Below, in pieces: positions 12,484-26,234 of a stretch of DNA of 64,000 bases. This DNA comes from Gibbula magus (Eukaryota; Mollusca; Gastropoda; Trochida; Trochidae): the NCBI GenBank assembly GCA_936450465.1, contig OW388289.1, positions 67,826,420 to 67,890,419 on the forward strand, in the 5' to 3' direction. The first letter of the stretch is position 1. Each line of letters starts with the position of its first letter. The position numbers and the translations under genes were made by a program. The notes below the pieces were generated by a model, which saw nothing but the letters and a program-made list of their open reading frames with translations, was not told where the DNA came from and did not search any database.

Positions 12484-15400
12484 TGGTTGAATTAGCCTTA
12501 ATTATCATTAGAAAAACAAATATTTAGGTATTACTAATTATTAATTGATTGTAACTATTGAGATTGATGTCATGTCTGTAAACTTGATATATGATTAGAC
12601 AATGTATTTACACACCGGAAAAACTTTGAATACTCGTAAATATTTACTCAACTAAATCAATTTAATCACGTATGGAAATATATCCAAGCAAACTTCATAT
12701 TTGACTCACGATGTTTGCAGTTAGCGCGTGCATTAATAACATCATTAGTAACCAAATTCCTGTAAATACAATAGCTCATTATAAGCTGTTTAGAATCTAC
12801 AAATCGATACCTACATGTACACAGGAGGGAAACACTGCAAAAGCCGTCGTTTCTAGTTCTTATCAGTAATGGGGCCACTTATCAGCTTGTAGAGCTAGGA
12901 GAGCGGATATACGAGGCAGCATGCTTTGGTTGTTTTGGTGATACACTTGGCAACAGATGCTGTATATATTTAGGTAGATTTGAATACTTGTATGCTAGTG
13001 TAGATAACTCTTTCAGTCTCTTTGTGTAACTTGTGGAGGAAGTCCATTTTGTATAATGATTGTTTGGCAAATAGGTCACTTCTATGACAAGATATATATA
13101 ATAATGACACGTACTAATAGGCTTGTGCAATTCGACGCCAGTGACACCAACGACATCTGTGCCCGTTAATTGATGCTTCTTTGCGTTTTAACTCTATCTG
13201 TAAATTATGTTGAACAAAATTACAGACAGAGATAAGGTTGCGGACTGGTATGATTCCCTTATTAACTTGAACACAAACATTATATTTGACTTAAAACCTA
13301 CATTATCAATTATGTCAATAGAAGGGATATTGAGATCACCAGACACTTGACATTTCTTAGTAAAGCGGGTACAAAGGTAGTCGATATTAAGTGTATACCG
13401 ACAACATCAATACTGGACACAAAAATAGGAGTTTCAGGATTATATATCAATCGCGCCTTTCGATCGATTCAATAATGTATTTACATGTAAGTGAGTTATT
13501 CTATTACCATGGACAGTAGAAAGTAACTGATAACATTTTCACCTCACCTGTCTGTTGTTCCCATGACTGATAGGCCTGGATCAAAAATTACTTTATGACA
13601 CAAGTCTATATATACATTCAGCTTGGATAACCTGTTTACAAATTTTCAAATCGAGATATTCAGATAAATTAGGCCACGGAATGATCATCTGGTCATTGTG
13701 GACCTTACATATATATGTTACGAACATTACATTATCAAGAACAAAGGTTCTGTTTATGTCGTACATTTTTCTGCTACCATTAATATCAGTACTTTACAGT
13801 ACTGAAAAATCGTTCTCGAAGTTTTCATCCAGATTAGTCCGGGGTTTATACTTACAGGGAACAAACATATATCGTTGCAATGTAACATATACATGTATTT
13901 TTGGATATATTGATTCCTGTATTATATCGCACTAAACGAGAATGTCTAGGGAAAAGTGTATCGTAGAATGATCATCATTTTAAAGTCGGGTGCTTCATCT
14001 ATGACTCAGGCTTATATGACAACGAGAGGTAACTGCCAAACTTTGTCTTAATGGTCTGCTGTTATCACGTTGCATGATTTCAATCGCATCATAAACATAT
14101 TTCCTCCAGTGTTAAATGGCTTTGACATTTACATGGATTCAAGTATTTGCTTGTCTGGTATATAGTTTAAGAATAGAAACAGACATTGCAACTGATAATA
14201 AAACTTTTGCTCAACATACCTCTACTTCAAAATGAAATCATTCATATAAAACTATATGCACACTGTTTTAAGAGATGCTTACATTGTATGGACACATTTA
14301 TATGTCTGGATAAATAATAAGAATAAGGAAGTAACTGAAGTGACACTGAATATATTTTAACAATTATAGGAAGAAAAAATAACCAAATTTATTTCCCTAT
14401 CATGAGCCTGAATTCTCTTCTCTTTGTGTTTTTCTATTGACAACAATTACAGCTTTGATGTACTCTGCGATAAAGAAAAACTGTCCAAACCGTCCATCGG
14501 GATAAATGTATTATTCAATCATGTCACTTGTATTCGGAGTAACCAAATCAACGTCGTAACCGCCGTCCATTTCTGTGATAATGTGATCACGACGGGACTA
14601 AAGACACAACTGTATGAACTGTGGTTCTCAAAACATTATTTTCATGCAAACCACATATTTCAGGGAGGTAACACTATTCTCAGTAACTGTTGTGAACTTC
14701 CCTGGTAGGCAACGCTGAGCTTAACCTCCGTGGACGTTCAGTCGACACTAGACGCTGGCCGATATGGTCCAGATGTACCTCTTATGCTGCTGTTTGCAGC
14801 CTGAGTTTTTTAATAAAGTTCAGTTCAGACAACAATCCCACGTTTCAAACAGTACTTACAATGAGAAGGGGAGGGAAAGTCACATTTGAGAACGACGCCC
14901 TAATCCACTTGTTTCAATTAACATTGCAGACAGGTTAAATTGTCTTCAGTTCCGGTCATTTATGTGCACTCTCTTTAGCTATACGAGTGTTCAAAACCTA
15001 TTTATCATACGTTATAAATTATACCGATTATTTTTATTTTTGTTGAAGGATATTAATCTTGTCGAACATTTTTGTTTATCCAAATTTACAATTCAAGTAT
15101 GTCATGTTTGTATATTTATTTATTGTTTGAACATGCTAATTTTATTGATGGAACTGGACAGGTATTAGCTTAACTGAATACCGGTCCAAAATATATACAA
15201 AACACATAAGATGCACCATATGGTGAATATACTAAACGTGGTAGTGTTACAAACACAAACAACACATATAATTTGTGTTGAATTCATACCAGTTGACTTG
15301 AACAAATATTTCAATACGTCGACGAGTGCCAATAATGGGAATAATTAGTCATAGGACGTCACCTGAGAAAGTTAATGATCAAACCTGCCTGTGAAATGTA

Positions 15401-16448
15401 TGACAAAGATTAAAAGTTAATTATATACGACAGAGGAGTTTTCGATTTCCCAATTTAATTGATTTCTGATCAAAACATTTGTTATAGAGGAACATAGTTT
15501 GCCATACATCTTAATCTTAGTTAGCTGGATAGTAATGACCTCCGTCCGTTAATCAATGGGCGCTTCGAGGTTTTTCGGTACTGAAACAGAATTGTTGTAC
15601 TTCGATGAGATTGCGTACGTTTATAAAGCAATCGGTGTACATTATCTCTTAGCTACTCAACGATGACTTGCCTTTTTTCAAATGGGAATGTTTCTTCCCT
15701 CTGAGTTCTTGATTTTAATTCACGAATTGCCGAATATACAGTGAGGCCTCGTCTATCTTGAAACCCGGCCATCCGCACTAAAATATTTTCAATTCGTTTC
15801 TATGCATTTCTATAAATTTGAGCTTAACGGGAGGACTCAATTTTCGGACGATTTTTAACTGCAACCAACCTCGTGCGGATCAACGGGGTCAGACTGTATT
15901 TCAACGAAGTTGTGCTCATGTATAGTGCTAGCACATCCTCGATAAATCAGGGTATACTTTTCGATATATAGGATGTACGTTAGCAGTGCAATGTGCATTT
16001 TGCTGTTGCTGAATAATTCAACATTGTATTTGTTTTATGTTCTGTGTGACTTTAGCTCTTAGCGTCGCTCACTGACCTGGGGTCAATACCAATTTAATGT
16101 TTTACTTAAAGCATGTACATATTGTATAAATGCGCATTTAAGCATTCATGAAGTTCTGAACACATTATCTTATCTTATTGGAAACAAGAACAGTTAGAAC
16201 AAGAAGCAAAACCCATTTAATAACTTTCAAGGGTCAAGTATGCAGGGGAGCAGTATTTTGAGGATGTAATTCTCTTATAAACGGGATCGCGTCATTTATT
16301 CTGTCATATTGAAAGCAAGAATTATCAATGTCACAACAATTACAGCTGGACGCTGACTTGTATTTGGTGAATTAACAAGCGATATACTAAATCAATTGGA
16401 TGTTATTTCAAAGTAAATGTAAGTAATAAGGTGATATCTCTTTTACAG
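12484..16448. other. No coding exon seen; upstream of the C2 gene
   Basis: AT-rich, with no conserved domain. A 5' untranslated exon or promoter of the downstream tandem-C2 gene must lie in or beyond this region, because its first visible exon begins with a splice acceptor; I cannot place it. Near 14700-14830 a GC-richer block ending 'aataaagttcagttcag' may be a small interspersed element. Confidence 0.4.
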
Positions 16449-16476
16449 AAAAGGTGGAACCCCTGAAGGACAAACA

Positions 16477-19400
16477 ATGGCTTCAATTAAGGATATCAAA
16501 GATTGGCTGATAAACAAGTGTCGGATACCTAACATCAATGTGTCTGTACCCATGTCTCCCCCCGGCAAGGAATCTGCTGGATCATTCGGTTCTATTGTCA
16601 CTCCTCAGACAATTCCAGAATTTGTTATTCCTGGATCAAATGATTCATCCCGTCACCCTAGCATCTGCACATCTGCAGATGATGAACAGTTCAGTCATTC
16701 GAGTGAAAATAGTCTTCCATGCTCTGCGCATACAAGTCCAGGGATTTCGCCAAGGAGTTCCTTTTCAGGCTTGGGTGTGCCAAACAGCCGCCGTTCTATA
16801 ATATTCAGGTCTGCTCCAGTATCACCAAGACGTGAAAACAAACGTATGTCTGAAACTATTGAGTCGAGATCTCTAAGTAATATTATTGCTGTTCACGGTG
16901 ACACTAATGCAGATCCTCAGTCTAAAGCTGCAATGAGTCTCTCCCACTTCAAGACGAGTACATCATATGGGTTTACAACTCTAAAAGAAGTTCCCCACAC
17001 AAGACGAAAAGAGTCTCTTTTTCATGCTGGAGACATGTCATCCTTCCACTTTGTACCTGTGTACCAACTGCGCAAGGCTGCATCACTTGATCATCCAACG
17101 GGACATTTTTTGTCAGACATGTCTTGTGAAAGTCGTCCCGTGCGTCCAAGTGTTGTGAATTTCTCTTGTCTGGATACTCTTCCAAGAAGAGAAAGCAGTA
17201 GAAGATCACTGAAATACTACAGGAGGCGTTCATCCCTGCCTGGTCTTGTTGAACAGAACTCTGGGGATTCTAACGAGGAGAGCAGTTCAAATGAGAATAT
17301 CCCTTCTTGTGAATCGGCAGGCACTACCTACCTATCTCCTAAAGGTTCCTCTAATGTGAAGAGACACTCTTCACCTGATTTCTCCCCGACCACTCAAGCT
17401 CCTAGTCTGTTTGGTGAAGGACACGCTCGGTCATCATCTGTGAATAGCCTTCTTGTGCCTGGGTACACGTTCCCCTTGAAACAGAAGCCTGTGTTTGGGG
17501 AGTTGAAATTTGCGTTTCATTATCTGCCAGACACCAGGCAGTTGAAAGTGTCTTTAATCAGAGGAGAAAATCTGGGCGGACATCATCGACTGGACTGCCA
17601 TGTCAATGTGTTTGGGAAACTCTATCTAACGCCTGGAAAAGTTCAGAAACAAATATCGGAAGTAACCAAACATTCAAAGGACCCGGTTTTCAATGAGGAT
17701 ATCTTTTTTAATGATTTATCCTTTGAAGTGCTGCAGAAGATGACGCTTAGGATAAAACTCTACAACAAAGGACACCTGAAGCCAAACGAATATCTTGGGG
17801 AACTGAATATGCCCTTAGGGAAATTTGATCTCTTTCAGGAAAATCGAATGTGGCGGGATATTGAACCAAGGCGGGAAGGCGAGGTATGGTATTACTGTTA
17901 TCGATCTCGGCTGATCATAGCTCTAAATCTTCACAACAGCTTGACATAGTTTAAAGCGCTACTCAAGTGACGTCGGGATTAAAATCTCCGGTTATTCAGA
18001 GCTTTAATTAAAATGATTATTCAACCAATAAATCCATGGAAATGTAAGGTAAATATTGTAAACAAAGTCAATTTGAATCAAACATGGTCATAATAATGTA
18101 TCTATTTTAAAGGGTAGATGTAATAGATTACTATGACACATACAATATTCACTATGACGAGTAATAATGATTTGGTAAAATTATTATGTTGAGTAAAAAC
18201 AACACACCATATGTCAAAATAGATCTTGATCATGAGTAAACGTTTCCGATTTTAAATTGCTGAAATTGACACATAAATTACTTATATACGGCTTCTTAAA
18301 AATCCGTCTAATTTAGCCCGGCGACCAGAATGAAAATCTGAAAAATAAAAGGCAAATCCTTCTCTTTACTGAACTTGACCGAACCCCGTTTTGAATAGGA
18401 TTTTAGAGAAGCTAATAAGCCCGCATATTCAATAAAATTTGTCTTAACATCGTATAGACCCAGAAGTCGTTATAGGGTAGAAATGTGCTGTCCTCGTTTA
18501 GAAAGTCATTAATGAATTTAATATTGGATTGCAGATAATGATCGTATATTATAGGTTTTTTCCCTATTATTATATTGTCATTTGCCCATATAAACTGTCT
18601 GCTGAAATTGATTTCATATTTACAGTTTTCTTGTAAATCAGACCAAGCATCAAATACGTCTTTCCAGAATGGGCTGATAAGATTGGGAATATACTGTGTC
18701 TTCAGATACGAAGGTCCCATTTCTATAGAGTTTAATTTACTCACTTGGAGGTAAAAACCAGGTTACTTAATTTAGAGTTGATATTTTCTGAGACTTAATT
18801 GTTTCTAGTATGGCCGGTACTTTTAGACCGCCTTCTTCATATGTTTTTGTTATCAAACATCGTTTTATTCTATCAGGTTTGCCTTTCCAAATGAAGGAGA
18901 ATTTTTTTTTGTTGAAGATTCTTTATAGTTTCTAATTTTGGATTTGCTAGTGAGGTAAATAAATGATTAAGAGTTGGCAATATCAAACTCTTTAACACAG
19001 TTATTCTCCCTGAAGGTGTTAGATCTCTCAGAGAACAAATTTTCATTGTTTTGTCGATTTTCTTTAGTTTATCTTTATAATTTTTCTCTACCATTTCTGC
19101 TTTATTGCGTTGAAATAGAATGCCTAAAAGTAGAAATGGCTTTTGAATCCAATCTAATAGATAATCTCTGCAATATTGCGTGCTTGAAAATTGTTTAGAA
19201 CCTATCCAAACAACTTTAGTTTTGTCTATGTTTATTTTGTGTCCAGAGAATGATGCGTATGATTCGAGAACACGTAATGTTTCTCTAAAGGAGCGTTCCG
19301 ATCCGTCTAAAATAATTGTTGTATCATCTGCAAATTGCGTTAGTAAATATTCTAAATCTACCATTGTTATTCCTTTTATCTTCTTATTATGCCGTAGCAA

Positions 19401-21991
19401 GTGAGCCAGAATTTCGGCTACTATAAGGAATATGTACGGAGAGAGGGGGTCACCTTGCCTACATCCACGCGTGATTTGAAAGAAGTCTGATTGGAATCCA
19501 TTTACAAGAACACTGGAAATTATATTATTGTATAATGTTTTTAACCAAAGTTTGATAGATGGTCCAAAATTAAAGAAGTGGTCAAAATGGTCATAATAAT
19601 GTATCTATTTTAAAGGGTAGATGTAATGACATATGGTCACATTCGAATTCATTAAAATGGGATGTCAATTTGACATATGGTCGATTTTAAATTGCTGAAA
19701 TTGACACATAAATTACTTATATACGGCTTCTTAAAAATCCGTCTAATTTAGCCCGGCGACCAGAATGAAAATCTGCGGGGGTGTGGTCCCTGAAGCGATG
19801 ATTCCTGTGACGTCACTGGAGTAATCTCATTATCGGCAATAGTCATAATTCAACGTAATTTCGCAACATTTGATTGTTAATTTCAATAACAAAAATCTTC
19901 AATAAAAACAACTTGAATTTTCCATATATCAAATGTTTAGGTCATTCCGCAGATGACAATTACATAATTATTGCATAAACATGTGTTTTTGGCGATTTAA
20001 CACACCTCATAAAATCACATCCCGGCAGTGATAATCACAATTTTTCAGGGATTGTCTTCAAAGGGTACGCGGTGGTGATTGCGGCATTGTTAAAATGGGT
20101 AAATTAAAATCGTTTTAATAATCAATTGCAAGTGTATATTGTTTCGATTTTATGCTTCCGAAATATAATGTACATAGAGATCTGTCATTCTTGAGAAAAA
20201 TGCATTACACGGGATCTTTAAGTATTATGTTATGTGTTATATAAGTTGTATGTTGTAAGTAGCAATAGATTACTATGACACATACAATATTCACTATGAC
20301 GAGTAATAATGATTTGGTAAAATTATTATGTTGAGTAAAAACAACACACCATATGTCAAAATAGATCTTGATCATGAGTAAACGTTTCCGTATTTCTAGG
20401 AAGACCTTGGACATATACAGGTGTCACTCATGATCGATAACATCCAAAAGAGATTGCAAGTTACCATCGGTCAAGCCACTGGACTGCCACACCATCAGAT
20501 AACTGGAGCTCCTGGTCAGTACATTGTCTTCATTCCAGATGCAAATAGCATTGTAGTCTAATGGGAATACGAATGTAGTTAGTTAATGACATATCTGAGG
20601 GTGTAAATGTATGTTTTAGTGTGAATATTTACCACAACAGTTAGAGCACTAAGTCTTGTATTTCTACTACATTTATTTACTGTAATTTAGAAGAAACAAA
20701 ATCTATTATTTGTGCTAATATTGCCATAATAAGACTTAAAACCGGCTTGGTGTTGTCCTAATTAAACTAAATAAACATTTTGGTAAATATTTCACAGTTT
20801 ACATAATCAGCAATTATACATTTAAGGAAACGACATTTAACGTGAATCCCCCAACACCTTGACAATGTAATATTTTCAAGAGGAATACTAGTTTATGTTG
20901 TACATTTTCGTTTATTTAACCTGTTCTTTCGTAAGCTATGGGTAGGCGAGTTTATCTTTGTGTTAACAAAATAGTCGAAAATAGTCACAAGAGCTAGTAT
21001 GTGACGGCAGTACTTATGTCAGAGATATACCCATACTTTTCCGAGTGTATCGAATGATACCCTACAGTTTTCCCCGTGGGGCCGAGGAATAGTATGGGTA
21101 TATCTGGCTTACCCCACTAACGGTCGAGTGTAAACGGATAATATTTCATAATATTTCTAAACAAATAAAGCTGTAAATAAGCTTGTGTATGAAACGCACA
21201 ACCCCGATTAGTCCTCATCTGTGATAACTCCCTATTATGCTCAGCCCGTGCTTCGTTGTACGGTTGCCCATGTTCGGGGCTCGAAATCTAATTGATATGG
21301 CCCAATGATGGTATTGTCAACGCAGATTTACGTGCATATCGCTGAGAAGCAGGTTTCAGTATGGATGTTCAGACTCCATTGATTTCTCAGTGTAGGTATA
21401 TTAGAAAAGTTTAGGTATATCAGAAAAAGTATAGGTATATCAGTGGGGTGGGGTATAAATGTTGATGTTCCAACTGTACATCACTGAGACGTCATATAAT
21501 GAATGACAAGATACAAAGTGTGTAAAGAAACTAAAGGATATTTTACCGAAGGGACAGATGTCTGTGTAATTTTATCATCTTTCCATGTTGATATTCAATG
21601 CAACTAAGTTGATATTCTTATACTTATGCTGATACTACTTTCATGGAACATTTCAGATCCGTATGTGAGAGTTGAAGTATCTCAGCCAGCCGAGGGTATG
21701 ACGCGACAACAGACTAGGATAAAGAGAAAGACAACACATCCCGACTTCAAGGAAGTATTAATCTTCGACCTGTGCAGTGTGCGTATGGATATACTGAGAC
21801 TAGTATCTATCTGTGTGACAGTGTTGGATCATGCTCGTATTCGGAGTGACAGTGTTATTGGACAGGTCCGGCTTGGCATTGATGCCACAGAGGATGGAGA
21901 AATACAGCACTGGGAGGAAGTTCTCCGGCGACTCGGGAGTGAAGTGTGTCGATGGCATTATATACTGGAGTCAACGGAGGACTATCTTTAA
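16477..21991 (+). CDS. Synaptotagmin-like tandem C2-domain protein
   Basis: Three coding exons join in phase: 16477-17883, 20400-20514 and 21657-21991 (618 codons). Acceptors are tttctag and tttcag, donors gag|gtatgg and cctg|gtcagt. The exon with the start codon begins at a splice acceptor near 16449, so a 5' UTR exon lies upstream; the ATG context (acaATGg) is good. Residues 1-335 are Ser/Pro/Arg-rich and probably disordered, with no membrane segment. C2A covers about 340-465 and C2B about 470-612, ending with the WH motif (W607-H608) typical of synaptotagmin C2B domains. Loop 3 of C2A reads YNKGHLKPNEYLG, lacking the calcium-binding Asp residues; C2B keeps DPYV but lacks the first loop-1 Asp. 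I infer a calcium-independent membrane or vesicle adaptor. Which synaptotagmin class it belongs to cannot be fixed. If exon 1 is read through without splicing, the frame stops at 17949. Confidence 0.88.
18084..18340 (+). repeat. Three-piece patchwork duplication
   Basis: This block is assembled from three sequences found again downstream in the same orientation. 18084-18124 equals 19587-19627; 18122-18248 equals 20264-20390; 18247-18340 equals 19682-19775. The pieces are identical or nearly so by eye. Junctions share 2-3 bases (aat and cg), and the donor order is changed (first, third, second). It abuts the LINE fragment that starts at 18341. Confidence 0.85.
18341..19586 (-). mobile_element. 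LINE fragment (L1-like reverse transcriptase), dead
   Basis: The minus strand encodes the second half of a non-LTR reverse transcriptase. Reading from 19586 downward it shows RGCRQGDPLSPYIF, then the catalytic box QFADD, then a DGSE...SGHKIN segment and an IWKGKPDRIKR block. The frame breaks at the run of eight or nine T on + near 18901-18909, and continues in another frame to a last block at 18744-18412. The 5' half, including any endonuclease and ORF1, is missing, so this is a 5'-truncated, inactive copy. No poly-A tail is visible at the 18341 end. The L1-like assignment rests on the motif spacing and is moderately sure; other clades are possible. Confidence 0.8.
19614..20217. mobile_element. 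MITE with TTAA target duplication
   Basis: TTAA at 19610-19613 and 20218-20221 flanks a 604-bp non-coding element. Its ends are AGGGTAGATGTAATG on the left and CATTACACGGGATCT on the right, an imperfect inverted repeat sharing AG and TGTAATG. A second copy of the left part starts at 52203. TTAA duplications are typical of Kolobok and piggyBac transposons; which of these mobilised it is unknown. It carries one perfect TGACGTCA at 19808-19815. Confidence 0.6.
21023..21105. repeat. Inverted repeat, 15-bp perfect arms
   Basis: AGATATACCCATACT at 21023-21037 is followed by its exact complement at 21091-21105, in the last intron of the C2 gene. The motif 'aggtatat' recurs several times at 21393-21440. 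This may be the end of a small foldback element. Confidence 0.6.
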
Positions 21992-22459
21992 ATGGATTCA
22001 GATATAGACATGCTCTCTGTTTTATGGTATTTATACTTTATTCTTGTGCAATATCACGTTTCTAATTTGGACATCACAGTGTGTCTGTAATGACACTTGT
22101 GCTATCGTACAATGAACTGTACCACGCGTTGCCACGAAGCGCAATTTATAACGCTTGAGCTGAATATTACAAATTGCATTTATGAATTACTTGCTTTTGT
22201 AATTCTTGCTTGTAATTGCTTGTTCATTTCATTTTAACAATTAGTATTGTATTCACGATATGGTTACAGCACATATGGTTATATGGAGATTAACGTTTTC
22301 ACATGTAAGTCTGGAGTAATAGCTATCAATTATACATATAGAGGCATTCATTCTAAATCCACATGCATGTTTGTAAAATGATAGCTAAGGTGTGATATAG
22401 GCTCATGCATTGACCATATGGTAGTTTCTACCCAAGGTATAACACTTCATAGCTGCCCT

Positions 22460-22640
22460 TTGCCCAGTTATCCTTTTTAACCCCCGGGTGAAAGCGAAAG
22501 GGGGGTTCGTCGTTCTGTCCATCTGTCCCGAAAGGGCTTCCTTTGTACCGAAATTAACTCCTCCCACAGTTTTATCAATCTTTCCGGAACTTTACACATG
22601 CTTTTGATATATATTCTCGTACAATAGAAGCGTTACCACA
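22460..22640. repeat. Fragment of a pearl-like core element
   Basis: A GC-rich start (cccccgggtgaaagcgaaagg), a 'gttctgtccatctgtcc' remnant of a tetranucleotide tract and then a core-like 'tttccggaactttacacatg' match the order seen in the fuller element at 31550-32116. The locus seems to be one diverged partial copy. Confidence 0.45.
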
Positions 22641-25600
22641 TTTTAAGAGCGTATGAAACGAAAGCCTGCTGTCTGATAAAGTAGATATTAAGTGTATTCG
22701 ATAGATTCATGTTAAGTTAATAAGTACTCAGAATCATAATTTGTTACTGTTTTATCTATGGCATTTCAAATACACTCGGGATGATGAAATCGCTGTTTTT
22801 TAAGTGTTTTTTGGGCCAGACTGTTTGACATTTAAGTTAAAAATTAACAAATTGTAGAATTTTAATTGCTTAATGATGTTGTCGACATAATTAACCTGCA
22901 TGGGCTGTAGGACTTCATAAAACAAGCCAAAATGCCATTTTGACCTTTCCTATCTCGTCTAGTTTAGATTTCTTGAAACGTGTGCTTCTCAGAAATATGA
23001 ACGATAATGTCTTGAAATTCGAATAAAGTTTAGTTTTCTTCTTTAGACATGATGTAACTCTGTTTCAGTCTTATGTAGCACTCGTGGATTTAAATATATT
23101 TTTTGTGTGTGGCAAGGTTTATTTTGTACGTGTGTTTAAGTCGGTGAAGCGCATATGTATTTTGTGTGTTAACCTTTAACCTAGCTTGGCTCACACGTTT
23201 GATTGATCAATTATATGATTTTGGCAGTTCATACATGTTTCCTTTGACATAAGACGGGAGGCGTGTTCAGCAGAGTGAATACTTTCGAGATTTCACGAGT
23301 ACCCGCTTCTGAACGAAATAGAACAAAACCAAAATCGAGATTTAAACGCAAATCAAACACTAAAACGGCACTGTTAAACACCCAAAATATGACCTGGTTC
23401 TAAATCACTAGGCAAACTATAGTGACAGTCAATGCTGAAAGGTTTTATCCAACTAAAAGCTCTAACACGAATGGCGCTACCCTGAGCGGATGCCAAAGAG
23501 GTCGTACATCATCAAAACTATTGTTAACGGTTTCTCCTTACAAACAATTCTTAAAAGCTTAAATGACATTTACTCCTTAGCCAAGTGAGCTACAGAACCA
23601 ATTAACTCTCGGCAGAGTGGATAATAGGAAATAATTGTAATATGATCGGTGTTAATAAATGGCATGACCTTGCTATATGTCGAATATGAAATGACTTAAA
23701 TGAATTAAATCTTAAGTTTATGGCAATGGATTTCGGTAGTCAGTATTGGAAAAGATCTGAATTAATTAGTTTTGATAGGTTGTCGATGGTGGCATATTGA
23801 CTGTTATTTTCGCTTAGAGTGCATATCGATTATCGATTGACACAAATGGTGATAAGGAATCATATTAACTCTATTTGTGTATTATGTAAGCTAACTTATG
23901 TAATTTTTCTATGTTGAAATATATTACTTTTTTGGTTTTCTTGGAGGCAATATATGAACTTGTTTATGATGCTCAGTTTCCGCACGAGTATGTCAATGGG
24001 ACAAACTAGACTTGAACTGAATTGAAACAAATATTTGACACGCAGTTGATACATTTTTGCGAGAGAGGTTTGAACACAACCAAGTTCGGATTAGATGAAT
24101 GTAAATTTGACGCGTAGTTTGAACAAGTTTGATTTTTCTTTAGTAAAATAATGAAAACAAGAATCAATAAGGAAATGGTGGTTACAAGTGTTCGTTGCAA
24201 TGAACTGATGAATTTCATGCATTTGGTGAAGGTTTGTGCATGTGTCACATTTTGTGGCGACACAATCACTTTAACACGTTGTAAATATGGTATTGTTATA
24301 ACAACTTACATGGTGGTGTTTCTTACATATTCTCCATGTTTTTCACACTGATGTATTAACGCGAACAAATGTTTGAGGTGCAAATGTAAATTATTCGTAA
24401 GCTGTTAAGTTATCTTCATTCAATTTAGCCTTGCAGGGAATTGTGTTGTATTGTATGGGAAAATGTGAAGGTACTGAATTTTTACCTAAAATAACTATTG
24501 TCCTAGAAGATAAACATTAGAATTGAATTATTGTAAACAACATTTTTTTTTACCAAGTTGACAGTCACACACCAAAACATCGTTTATCATGCATGATAAG
24601 TAGCTAAACAGGCATTCAACTTCCAGTCTCTTTTTAACGATAATTGAGAAAATGCCTACAACCATATGATCTGTGAATAAATTTGAGATTATTTGAGTTC
24701 AATCTGTTTTCAATCAAACCCTTTTTCTCGCTTTAGATAAGCCAACACCCGAAGTAGTGACCGTATTTGTTCATTAAGACACGTTTATTGAAATTGACAA
24801 GTTCATGATTTTGTGAATATGAGATGCATAATGCTTTAACGAGTGACATTTTTTCAAAAGTCAGTTAGTAGAGTGTAATCACTTCACTTGAAAGAATGAC
24901 ACTAATCACATTACAGCAACAAATATTGACTTTCATTTGATTTCATAATGGAACTTGGATTTTGACGCCAAAATACCTAATTGTATTGTAACAGCCGTTA
25001 TAAAAAAGACAGTGAACCGTTATTTGAGTGACCTTTCGTTTCAACCCTGCTTAATGATTGTTCAACCTAAAATCAATAACAGTTTTCCTGACACATTGTC
25101 TTCTTTCAAATCGGAACGATTTTGCTGTTAAAAAAATGGGTGTTGCTTAATTAATTTCCAAGTGTATATACACTTGTCAATTACTTACACATTATACGAT
25201 TTGATTTTTAACTAATATGTCACAGTTAATGAAGATACAGACTTTCATACCTGCTTTATACAAGTTTCAAATTTTAATGTCCTTAATGACTTTTGGAGTA
25301 AAAACAAAATAACAATATTTGTAGGGTGAGACTTATGTGACGACTACTTATGTTGATGAGTCCGTTGTAGACTTTTTCCTTAACACGGAATGATTTTTGC
25401 TGGATATTATATACCATTAGGAATTATGAATAGGTTTTCGTTTAGATGGTGCTTGTAACAATTCCAACTGAAAAATGAAAATGAAAATATTTAGAAATGC
25501 AACTGCAGTGCATGTCTTAGAAATTGTCATGTGTACATCATGAGGGGGGAGGTCCCAGTAAAACATGACGTAAGTATTATCATGCAACTGAATATCTTGT

Positions 25601-26095
25601 GTTGAAATGTTATTGATGTAAGTAGTGACACAATGTTCACGACGTACAACGACGGCAAGGGTGGAAGTGGAAATTGTTTGCAATGGATGGTTGACATCGA
25701 TGCATTATCTGTTTGTTATGAGAGTGATCTGTTGTTGAATATTGCACATGCTCTTGATACACTTTCCAAATAAATTCTATATGAATGACTTTGTGTTTCT
25801 TTTTAACAAACCAACATTTACTGTACAAATAAAAAGTACTGCCAGGAGACTTGGATTATGGGACACTATGCTTACTATCTTCACTAACACCCTTGCTTGT
25901 ATCATCGCTGCAGTGCTTGGTGTCAGCCCTGAAATGTCATTTTTAGTATTTGTGTAAATGCAATAGGTGCAGGGGATATCTTCTATTATTACCAATATGG
26001 TTGAAAATAACAGAGTTAATATTTTGTATATGAGCACATGTGCACATATCACGTTTACCTAGCAACGATTGTTTCACCGCGGATTCCCGTATTTT
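22641..26095. other. No gene seen; intergenic
   Basis: AT-rich with only short open frames of no recognisable composition. No tRNA, tandem array or mobile-element protein was found. Confidence 0.45.
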
Positions 26096-26103
26096 GCTGT
26101 CTG

Positions 26104-26134
26104 TGACGTCATAAAACGATTGTTCGTGACGTCA
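26104..26134. promoter_or_regulatory. Pair of TGACGTCA octamers
   Basis: Two perfect palindromic octamers lie at 26104-26111 and 26127-26134, 23 bp apart. TGACGTCA is the consensus cAMP-response element bound by CREB/ATF factors. No gene start is recognised next to it, so a promoter role is inference. The pair precedes the foldback at 26235-26342. Confidence 0.35.
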
Positions 26135-26234
26135 TTGTAGCTAGGCGTCGCAAGAGAAGTGGACGGGTTTCTGACTATTTTAACGCGAATCAAATAGAAT
26201 AGAACGGGTAATAAAGAAATTATTACACTCGAAA

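Larger units (their letters stand above)
17884..20399 (+). other. Intron of the C2 gene with rearranged insert
   Basis: This intron separates the C2A and C2B exons. It contains a 5'-truncated LINE in reverse orientation, a TTAA-flanked MITE and a patchwork of three direct duplications. One duplicated block (20264-20390, also at 18122-18248) ends 9 bp before exon 2, just short of the acceptor AG. Confidence 0.8.

Noticed and set aside
16973..17233. Antisense frame inside the C2 gene
   Set aside because: Shadow of the long + strand exon.
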